Shown in pieces: positions 35,854 to 44,661 of a stretch of 44,661 nucleotides of DNA (the stretch's first letter is position 1; every line of letters begins with the position of its first letter). This stretch comes from Penium margaritaceum (Eukaryota > Streptophyta > Zygnematophyceae > Desmidiales > Peniaceae). The stretch covers positions 12,670 to 57,330 of the forward strand of contig SZWC01004802.1 of assembly GCA_023375785.1 (NCBI GenBank), in the 5' to 3' direction. The notes under the pieces were generated by a model. The model had not been told where the DNA came from. It searched no databases and saw nothing but the letters and a program-made list of their open reading frames with translations. A program made the translations under genes and the position numbers.

Positions 35854-36654
35854 GCAGGTACCCTAGGCACAAGCGCAGGTACCCTATGCACAGTCGCAGG
35901 CATCCCAGACACAAGCGGAGGTACCCTAGGGACAGGCGCAGGTACCCTAGGAACGAGCGCACTTACCCTAAGCACAAGCGCACGTACCCTAAGCACAGGC
36001 GCAGGTACCCTAGGCACGGGCGCAGGTAACCTAGGCACGGGCGCAGGTGCCTTACGCACAGGCGCAGATACCCTAGGCATAGGCGCAGGTACCCTAGGCA
36101 CAGACGCAGGTACCCTAGTTAGAGGAACAGGTACCCCAAGCACAGGCACAGGTAACTTGGACACGGGCGCAGGTACCCTAGGCACAGGCACAGGTACCAT
36201 GGGCACAGGCGCAGGTACCCTAGGCACAGGCGCAGGTACCCTAGGCACAGGCGTAGGTACCTTAGGCACTGGCGCAGGTACCCTAGGCACAGGCGCAGGT
36301 ACCCTAGGCACAGGCGCAGGTACTCTAAGCACAGGCGCATGTACCCTAGGCACACGCACAGGTACCCTAGGCACGGGCGTAAGTACCCTAGGCACAAGAG
36401 CAGGTACCCTAGACACTAGCGCAGGTACCCTAGGCAAAGGCGCAGGTACCCTAGGCACACGCACAGGTACCCTAGGAATAGGTGCAGGTACCCTAGGCAT
36501 AGGCGCAGGTATCCCAAGCATAGGCGCATGTACCTTAGGCACAGGCGCAGGTACCATAGGGACAGGCGCAGGTACCCAAAGCATAGGCGCAGGTACCCTA
36601 GGCACAGGCGCAGATACCCTAAGCACAGGCGCAGGTACCCTAAGCAAAGGCGCA

Positions 36655-37400
36655 CGTACCATAGGCACAAGGGCGGATAACCTGGGCACAGGCGCAGGTA
36701 CCCTAGGCACAGGCGCAGGTACCATAGGCACAGGCGCAGGTATCCCAAGCACAGGCGCAGGTACCCTAGGAATAGGTGCACGTACCCTAGGCACAGGCGC
36801 GGGTACCCTAGGCACAGGCGCAGGTACCCTAGGGACAGGCGCAGGTACTCTAAGCACAGGCGCAGGTACCCTAGGCACAGGTGCAGGTACCCTAGGCACA
36901 GGCGCGGGTACCCTAGGCACAGGCGCAGGTACCCTAGGGACAGGCGCAGGTACTCTAAGCACAGGCGCAGGTACCCTAGGCACAGGTGCAGGTACCCTAG
37001 GCACAGGCGCGGGTACCCTAGGCACAGGCGCAGGTACCCTAGGGACAGGCGCAGGTACTCTAAGCACAGGCGCAGGTACCCTAGGCACAGGTGCAGGTAC
37101 CCTAGGCACAGGCGCGGGTACCCTAGGCACAGGCGCAGGTACCCTAGGGACAGGCGCAGGTACTCTAAGCACAGGCGCAGGTACCCTAGGCACAGGTGCA
37201 GGTACCCTAGGCACAGGCGCGGGTACCCTAGGCACAGGCGCAGGTACCCTAGGCACAAGGGCGGATAACCTGGGCACAGGCGCAGGTACCCTAGGCACAG
37301 GCGCAGGTACCATAGGCACAGGCGCAGGTATCCCAAGCACAGGCGCAGGTACCCTAGGAATAGGTGCACGTACCCTAGGCACAGGCGCGGGTATCCCAAG
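36655..37400 (+). repeat. 588-bp duplication flanking a multimer
   Basis: The run containing AAGGGCGGATAACC, then ATCCCAAGC, then CTAGGAATAGGTGCACG occurs at about 36668-36800 and 37256-37388, 588 bp (28 units) apart. The 105-bp multimer lies between the two copies, so either the multimer grew inside a duplicated block or the block was copied across it. Confidence 0.8.
36781..37200 (+). repeat. 105-bp (5-mer) higher-order repeat, 4 copies plus a partial
   Basis: Copies start at 36781, 36886, 36991 and 37096, with a partial at 37201. Markers are a unit ending GGCGCG, a CTAGGGACAGG unit, a GGTACTCTAAGC unit and a unit ending GGTGCA. The first copy begins CGTACC instead of GGTACC; otherwise the copies look identical. 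Confidence 0.92.
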
Positions 37401-40001
37401 CACAGGAGCAGGTACCTTAGGCACAGGCGCAGGTACCCAAGGGACAGGCGCATGTACCCAAAGCACACGCGCAGTTACCCTAGGAACAGGGGCGGGTACC
37501 CTAGGCACAGGCAGAGGTACCATAGGGACAGGCCTAGATACCCTAGGAACAGGCGCAGGTAACCTTGGCACAGGGACAGGTACCCTAGGTACAGGCGCAG
37601 GTACCCTAGAGACAGGCGCAGGTACCCTAGGCATAGGCGCATCTATCCTGGGCACGGGCGCATGTATCCTAGGCACAGGCGCAGGTACCTTAGGCACAGG
37701 CACGGGTAACCTGGGCACAGGCGCAAGTACCCTAGGCACAGGCGCAGGTATGCTAGGCAAAAGCTTGGGCACCCTAGGGACGGGCGCAGGTACCCTAAGC
37801 ATAGGTGCAGGTACCCTAGGCACAGGCGCAGGTACCCTAGACACAGGCGCAGGTACCCTATGCACATGCGTAGGTACCATTGGCACAGGCGCAGGTACCA
37901 TAGGCACAGGCGCAAGTACTCTAGGCACAGGCGCACGTACCCTAGGGAAAGGCGCAGATACCCTATGTACATGCACAAGTACCGTATGCACAGGTGCATG
38001 TACCCTAGGCACAGGCGCAGGTACCCTAAGTACATGCGCACGTAACCTAAGCACAGGCGCAGGTACCCTAAGCACAAGCGCAGGTACTCTAGGCACAAGC
38101 GCAGGTACCATATGCACTATCGCAGGCACCCCAGGCACAGGCGCGGGTACTGTAGGGACATGCACAGGTACGCGAGGCACAGGGGCAGGTACCCTAGGCA
38201 CAGGCGCAGGTACCCTAGGCACAAACGCAGGTACCGTAGGCACAGGCACAGGTACGCTAAGTTCAGGCGCACATACCCTAGGCACAGGTGCAGGTACCCT
38301 AAGCACAGGCGCATGTACCTTAGGCACAAGCGTAGGTACCCTATGCACAGACGCAGGCACCCCAGGCACAAGCGCAAGTACCCTAGGGACAGGCGAAGGT
38401 ACCCTAAGCACAGACGCAGATACCCTAAGCACAGATGCAAGTACCCTCGGTACAGGCGCAAGTACCCTAAGCACAAGCGCAGGTACCCTACGCATAGGCG
38501 CAGGTATCCTAGGTACAGGCGCATGTACCATAGGCACAGGCGCAGGTACCTTGCGCGTAGGCGCAGATACTCTAGGCATATGCGCAGGTACCCTAGGCAC
38601 AGGCGCAGGTACCCTAGGCACAGGAGCAGGTACCCCAGGCACAGGCGTAGGTAACTTGGGCACGGGTACAGGTACCCTAGGCAGAGGCGTAGGTACCCTA
38701 GGCACAAGCGCATGTACCCTAGGCACAGGCGCAGGTACCCTAGGCACAGGCACAGGCGCAGGTACCCTAAGCACGGGTGCAGGTACCCTAGGCATAGACG
38801 CAGGTACCCTAGGCATAGGCGCAGGTACCCTAGGCACAAGCGCAGGTACCCTAGACACGGGCGCAGGTACCCTAGGCACAAGCGCAGGTACCGTAGGCAC
38901 AGGCGCAGGTACCTTAGGCACAGGCGCAGGTACCCTAGGCACAGGCACTTGTACCCCACGCACAGGCATAGGCACCTCAGACACAGGCGCAGGTACCCTG
39001 GGGACAAGCGTAGGTACCCTAAGCACAGGCGCATGTACACTCGGCACAGGCGCAGGTACCCCAGGCACAGGCGCACGTACCCTAAGCAAATGCGCACTTA
39101 TCGTAGGAACATGTGCAGGTACCCTAGGCACAGGTGCATGTACCCTAGGGAGAGGCGCAGTTACCCTAGGAACAAGGGCAGGTACCATAGGCACAGGCAC
39201 AGGTACCCTAGGGACAGGCGCAAGTACCCTAGGCACAGGCGTAGGTAACATGGGCACAGGCGCAGGTACCCTAGGCACAGGCGCTGTTACCCTAGGGACA
39301 GGTGCACGTACCCTAGGCACAGGCGCAGTTAACCTGGGCACAGGCGCAGGTATCCTAGGCACAGGCGCAGGTACCATAGGCATAGGCGCGGGTAACCTGG
39401 GCACAGGCGCAGGTACCCTAGGCAAAGGCGCGGGTACCCTAGGCACAGGCGCAGGTACTCTAGGGACGGGCGCAGGTACCCTAAGCATAGGCGCAAGTAT
39501 CATAAGCACAAACGCAGGTACCCTAGACACAGGTACCGGTACCCTAGGCACATGCGCAGGTAGCATAGGCACAAGCGTAGGTACCCTAGGTATAGGCGCA
39601 GGTACCCTAGGCACAAGCGCACGTACCCTAGGGACAGGCGCAGGTACCCTATGCACATGCGCAGGTACCGTAGGCACAAGCGCATGTACACTAGGCACAA
39701 GGTCAAGTACCGTAAGTACTGGCGCAGGTAACCTAGGCATAGGCGCAGGTACCCTAAGCACATGCGCAGGTACCGTAGGTATAGGCGTAGGTACCCTATG
39801 CACAGTCGTAGGCACCAAAGGCACAGGCGCAGGTACCCTAGGGACAGGCGCAGGTACCCTAGGCACAGGCGCAGGTACCCTAGGCACAGGCGCAAGTACC
39901 CTAGGCACAGGCACAAGTACCCTATGCACATGCGTAGGCACCCTATGCACAGGCACAGGTACCCTAGGGACAGGCGCAGGTACCTGTGTTGACCTCCCTA
40001 A

Positions 40002-40024
40002 CCGATGTGGTCAGACCACATCGG
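40002..40024. other. Perfect hairpin, 10-bp stem, CAG loop
   Basis: CCGATGTGGT, then CAG, then ACCACATCGG: arms perfectly complementary, 3-base loop. It lies 18 bp inside the insertion. Confidence 0.9.
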
Positions 40025-40038
40025 CCGCGGCACCGCAG

Positions 40039-40065
40039 TCCACATCGATGCAGCATCAATGTGGA
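40039..40065. other. Second hairpin, 12-bp stem with one mismatch, CAG loop
   Basis: TCCACATCGATG, then CAG, then CATCAATGTGGA: 11 of 12 pairs, with the same CAG loop as the hairpin 14 bp upstream. The core CCACATCG is shared between the two hairpins. Confidence 0.88.
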
Positions 40066-41297
40066 CATTGGATGGATTTTCTCACCGGCCCATACATGGA
40101 CGACTGTTGCGTGCTTGTGTCACACGTTTCGATGCCCACTGGCCGCAGGAACAAAACGTGTAGGTGCCGGTTTGGCGGCACGCTGATGTTCTGTTTCACG
40201 ATGGCTAGGCGCAGTAAACACTCACAATAATGCATTCCACGTGCACTATGCACCCCATTGGTGGCATTCAGCTATGAGTTTGCATGGGCCAATAGTGTAC
40301 TTCATCATCCTCATCTATCTTGCTTTGCTGGCCACAGTGTGATGGCCACGCATCACTGGTTGCATGTTTCTGACTGCAAAACCACCAATCGGATTGCCAC
40401 TGGGTTTCGAGGCACATGCCTCCGTCGAGTTTGCCACGACGGAAGCTGTCAGGAATTTGAGATGAAACGAAGGATGGAGCGGAAGCGAGGAAGAGATGCA
40501 AAGTACATCTGAGTGGCCAAAACAAACAGACAAAGAACAGAAGCAATGGAAGTGGAAGAAGCATGAATTGAACTGTTTAATGATAGGCAAAAGATACATG
40601 GAGGACCTACAACTTTGGTACTCTAGGGACAGGCGCAGCTACCCCAAGCACAGGCGCAGGTACCCTAGGCACAGGTGCAGGTACCCTAGGCACAGGCATA
40701 GGTACCCTAGGCATAGGCGCATGTACCCTAGGCACAGGCGCAGGTACCCTAGGCACAGGCGCACGTACCCTAGGGACATGCGCGGCTACCACAAGCATAG
40801 GCGCAGGTTCCCTAGGCACAGGCGCAGGTTCCCTAGGCACAGGTGCAGGTACCCTATGCACAAGCGCAAGTACCCTAGGCACATGCGCAAGTATCCTAGG
40901 CACATGCGCAGGTACCCTAGGCACATGCGCAGGTACCCTAGGCACAGGCGGAGGTACCCTAGGCACAGGGGTAAGTACCCTCAGCACAGACGCACGTACC
41001 CGAGGCATAGGCACAGGTATCCTAAGCACAGGCGCAGGTACCCTAGGCACAGCCCTAGGTACCCTAGGCTCAGGCGCAGGTATCCTAGGGATAGGCGCAG
41101 GTACCCTAGGCATAGGCGCAGGTACCCTAGGCACAGGCACAGGTACCCTAGGCACAGGCGCAGGTACCTTAGGCGCAGGCGCAGGTATCCTAGGCACAAG
41201 CGCAGGTACCCTATGCACAGGCGCAGGTACCCTAGGCAGAGGCGCAGGTACCCTAAACACAGGCGCAAGTACCCTAGGCACATGTGCAGGTACCGTA

Positions 41298-41641
41298 GGC
41301 ACAGGCGCAAGTACCCTAGGCATAGGCACAGGTACCCTAGGCACAGGCGCAGGTACCATAGGCACATGGGCAGGTACCCTAAGCACAGGCGCAGGTACCT
41401 TAGACACAGGCGCAAGTACCCTAGGCACAGGCGTAGGTACCCTAGGCACAGGCGCAGGTATCCTAGGCACAGGCGCAGGTACCCTAGGCATAGGCACAGG
41501 TACCCTAGGCACAGGCGCAAGTACCCTAGGCATAGGCACAGGTACCCTAGGCACAGGCGCAGGTACCATAGGCACATGGGCAGGTACCCTAAGCACAGGC
41601 GCAGGTACCTTAGACACAGGCGCAAGTACCCTAGGCACAGG
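41298..41641 (+). repeat. 210-bp spaced tandem duplication
   Basis: The units from 41298 to 41431, including the rare GGCACATGGGCAGG, recur at 41508-41641, exactly 210 bp (10 units) later. The period is the same as that of the 27406-28665 multimer, but the marker sites differ. Confidence 0.85.
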
Positions 41642-42703
41642 CGCAGGTACCCTAGGCACAGGCGCAGGTACCCTAGGCAAAGGCGCAGGTACCCTAGGCA
41701 AAGGCGTAGGTACCCTAAGCAAAAGCGCACGTATTCTAGGCACAGGTGCAGGTACCCTATGCACAGGCGCAGGTACCCTAGGGACAGGCGCAGGTACCGT
41801 AGGTACAGGCGCAGGTACCCTAGGCACAGGCGAAGGTACCCTAGGGACAGGCCTAGGTACCCTAGGCACAGGCGTAGGTAACCTGGGCACATGCGCATGT
41901 ACCCTAGGCACAGGCACATGTACCCTAGGCACAGGCGCAGGTACCCTAGGCACAGGCGCACGTACCCTAGGCACAGGCGCAGGTACCCTAGGCACAGGCG
42001 CACGTACCCTAGGCACAGGCGCAGGTACCCTAGGCACAGGCGCAGATACCCTAGGGACAGGCGCAGCTACCCCAAGCACAGGCGCAGGTACCCTAGGCAC
42101 AGGCACAGGTACACTAGGCACAGGCGCATGTACCCTAGGCACAGGCTCAGGTACCCTAGGCACAGGCGCAGGTACCCTAGGCACAGGCGCAATTACCCTA
42201 GGCACGGGCGCAAGTACCCTAAGCAAAGGCGAACTTACCCTAGGCACAGGCGCAGGTACCATAGGCACAAGCGCACTGACCCTAGGGACAAGCGCACACA
42301 CCGTAGGCACAGGCGCAGGTACCTCAGGCACAGGCGAAGGTACCCTAGGGACAGGCCTAGGTACCCTAGGAATAGGCGCAGGTAACCTGGGCACATGCGC
42401 ATGTACCCTGGGAACAGGCACAGATACCCTAGGCACATGCGCAGGTACCATAGACGCAGGCGCAAGTAACCTTGGCACAAGCGCAGGTACCCTAGGCACA
42501 AGCGCAGGTACCTTAGGCACAGGCGCAAGTACTCTAGGGAGAGGTGCAGCTACCCCAAGCACAGGCGCAGGTACCCTAGGCATAGGCGCAGGTACCCTAG
42601 GCACAGGCGCACGTATCCTAGGGACAGGCGCAGCTACCACAAGCATAGGCACAGGTACCCTAGGCATACGCGCAGGTACCCTAGGCATAGGTGCAGGTAT
42701 CCT

Positions 42704-43081
42704 AGGCATAAGCGCAGGTACCCTAGGCACAGGCGCAGGTACCCTAGGCACAGGTTCAGGTACCCTAGGCACATGCGCAGGTACCCTAGGCACAGGCGCA
42801 GGTACCTTAGGCACAGTGGTAGGTACCCTAATCACAAGCGCAGGTACCCGAGGCACAGGCGAAGGTATCCTAAGCACAGGCGCAGGTACCCTAGGCATAA
42901 GCGCAGGTACCCTAGGCACAGGCGCAGGTACCCTAGGCACAGGTTCAGGTACCCTAGGCACATGCGCAGGTACCCTAGGCACAGGCGCAGGTACCTTAGG
43001 CACAGTGGTAGGTACCCTAATCACAAGCGCAGGTACCCGAGGCACAGGCGAAGGTATCCTAAGCACAGGCGCAGGTACCCT
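42704..43081 (+). repeat. 189-bp (9-mer) tandem duplication
   Basis: The rare units CAGTGGTAGG, CTAATCACAAGC and CCGAGGCACAGGCGAAGG occur in the same order at 42814 onward and 43003 onward, an offset of 189 bp. The two copies look identical. Confidence 0.88.
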
Positions 43082-44661
43082 AGGCATAGGCGCACGTACC
43101 ATAGGCTCATGCGCAGGTATCTCAGGGATAGGAACAGGTACCCTAGGCATAGGCGCAGGTACCCTAGGCACAGGCACAGGTACCCAAGGCACAGGGGCAG
43201 GTACCTTTGGCGCAGGCGCAGGTATCCTAGGCACAAGTGCAGGTACCCTAGGCACTGACGCAGGTACCCTAGGCACAGGCACAGGTACCCTAAGCACAGG
43301 CGCAGGAACCCTAGGCACATGTGCAGGTACCGTACGCACAGGCGCAGGTACCCTAGGCATAGGCACAGGTACCCTAGGCAAAGGCGCAGGTGCCATAGGC
43401 ACATGGGCATGTACCCTAAGCATAGGCGCAAGTACCCTACGCATAGGCGCAGGTACCCTAGGCACAGGCGCAGGTACCCTAGGCAGAGGCGCAGGTACCC
43501 TAGGCACAGGCGCAGGTACCCTAGGCACAGGCGCAGGTACCCTAAGCAAAGCACACGTATTATAGGCACAGGTGCACGTACCCTATGCACATGCGCAGGT
43601 ACCCTAGGGACAGGTGCAGGTACCGTAGGCACAGGCGCAGGTACCCTAGGCACAGGCGAAGGTACCCTAGGGACAGGCCTAGGTACCCTAGGCACAGGCC
43701 TAGGTACCCTAGGGACAGAAGCAGCTACCCCAAGCACAGGCGCAGGTACCCTAGGCACAGGCGCACGTACCCTAGGCACAGGTGCACATACCCTAGGCAC
43801 AAGCGCAGGTACCCTAGGCACAGGCGCAGGTACCCTAGGTACAGGCGCGGGTACCCTAGGCACAGGCGCAGGTACCCTAGGCACATGCGCAAGTACCCTA
43901 GGCACAAACACAGGTACCCTAGGCATAGGGGTACGTATCCTACGCACAGGTGCAGGTACCCTAGGAACAGGCGCAGGTACCCTAACCACAGGCGCAGGTA
44001 CCCCAGGCACAGGCGCATGTACCCTAGGCTCAAGCGCAGGTATTCTTGGGACACGCGCAGGTACCCTAGGCACAAGCGCAGGTACCCTAGGCACAGGTAC
44101 AGGTACCCTAGGCAAAGGCGCAAGAACCCTAGGCACAGGCGCAGGTACCCTAGGCACAGGCACTGGTACCGTAAGCACAAGCGCAGGTACCCTAGGCACA
44201 GGCACAGGTACCCTAGGCACAGGCGTAGGTACCCTACGCATACGCACAGGTACCCTAGGCATAGGCGCAAGTACCATAGGCACATGGACAGGTACCCTAA
44301 GCACAGGCGCAGGTACCCTAGGCACAAGCGCAGGTATCCTATGTATAGGCGCAAGTACCCTAGGCACAGGCGCAGGTACCCTAGGCTCAGGCGCAGGAAC
44401 GCTAGGGACAGGCACAGGTACCCTCGGCATAGGCGCAGGTACCCTATGCACAGGCACAGGTACCCTAGGCACAGGCGCAAGCACCCTAGAGACAAGTGCA
44501 GGTACCCTATGGACAGGCACAGGTACCCTAGGCACAAGCGCAGGTACCCTAGGCACATGCACAAGTACCCTAGGCACAGTCGTAGGTACCCTAGGCACAG
44601 GCTCAGGTACCCTAGGCACAGGCGCAGGTACCCTAGGCACAGGCACAGGTACCCTAGGCAC

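Larger units (their letters stand above)
35854..39983 (+). repeat. 21-bp tandem satellite array, block B
   Basis: About 4.1 kb of the same unit in the same orientation as block A, starting inside a monomer at the LTR element's target duplication and ending inside a monomer at GGTAC (39979-39983). A 27-bp unit lies near 38750. Homogenised multimers are present only around 36781-37200; the rest is a mix of diverged monomers. Confidence 0.97.
39984..40616. mobile_element. Unclassified 633-bp insertion in the array
   Basis: Non-repetitive sequence unlike the array or the LTR element. It is flanked by GGTAC on the left (39979-39983) and GGTAC on the right (40617-40621), which could be a 5-bp target duplication. 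GGTAC is also the start of every monomer, so chance reconstruction cannot be excluded. The left end holds two hairpins (40002-40024 and 40039-40065). No TG...CA ends, poly(A) tail or clear long terminal inverted repeat is visible. Frames are short: the plus-strand frame 40258-40512 gives a Lys/Arg-rich tail with no family I recognise. It may be a non-autonomous DNA transposon or a captured fragment. Confidence 0.5.
40617..44661 (+). repeat. 21-bp tandem satellite array, block C, open at the right edge
   Basis: About 4.0 kb of the same unit in the same orientation, continuing past the window. It is mostly diverged monomers, with two short block duplications (41298-41641 and 42704-43081) and an irregular stretch with a shortened unit near 43545-43565 (AAGCAAAGCACACG). 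Confidence 0.97.

Noticed and set aside
35614..40230. A 1,538-codon chimeric protein from LTR through array into the 633-bp insertion
   Set aside because: It joins three unrelated sequences and starts at an ATG within an LTR. Openness across the array is expected by arithmetic. Kept only as a transcription question.
40258..40512. An 84-codon frame with a Lys/Arg-rich C-terminus in the 633-bp insertion
   Set aside because: It is short, has no recognised motif, and comparable frames overlap on the minus strand. Not enough to call a gene.
3209..44661. Telomeric or interstitial telomere-like repeat, because of the recurrent CCCTAG and CCCTAA
   Set aside because: Plant telomere repeats have a 7-bp period (CCCTAAA). 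Here the motif recurs every 21 bp within a longer unrelated unit.

Overview
The window is a repeat-dominated, gene-poor piece of a eukaryotic nuclear genome, most likely from the green-plant lineage (streptophyte alga, bryophyte or vascular plant; I cannot resolve it further). The plant-type evidence is a Ty1/copia polyprotein relic, a hAT-like transposase relic, and an LTR element whose primer-binding site matches the plant initiator tRNA-Met type. I see no intact cellular gene, RNA gene, CRISPR array or bacterial signal.

Layout. 1-3208 is a mosaic of broken transposons: copia Gag/protease, the C-terminal end of integrase, reverse transcriptase, an opposite-strand hAT-like fragment, and an LTR-like segment with a TATA box. 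From about 3209 to the right edge, everything except two insertions is one head-to-tail array of a 21-bp unit that starts GGTACCCTAGG and ends GGCGCA. Three blocks (3209-31736, 35854-39983, 40617-44661) total about 36.7 kb, roughly 1,700 monomers, and the array runs off the window.

The array has nested higher-order structure. Locally homogenised multimers include 63 bp x 32 (19218-21233), 84 bp x 14 (23632-24807), 210 bp x 6 (27406-28665), 84 bp x 12 (29295-30302), 105 bp x 4 (36781-37200) and 63 bp x 4 (17316-17567). Above these are kb-scale superrepeats, including two paralogous ~4.2-kb segments (about 21450-25640 and 26740-31005) in which different multimers have been amplified. This is the pattern expected of satellite DNA evolving by unequal exchange, as in centromeric or heterochromatic arrays, but with an unusually short monomer.

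Two insertions interrupt the array. 31737-35853 is a 4,117-bp LTR retrotransposon with two 1,274-bp LTRs, PBS, PPT and near-perfect 5-bp target duplication, but no recognisable gag or pol, so it is non-autonomous. 39984-40616 is an unclassified 633-bp segment flanked by GGTAC and carrying two successive hairpins with the same CAG loop.

The many very long open frames in the array are not evidence of genes. The monomer is a multiple of three and its consensus has no stop in four of six frames. Three single n characters (898, 2213, 10998) sit at sequence discontinuities, and 31135-31305 is a run of 171 n, so parts of the layout may reflect assembly joins.
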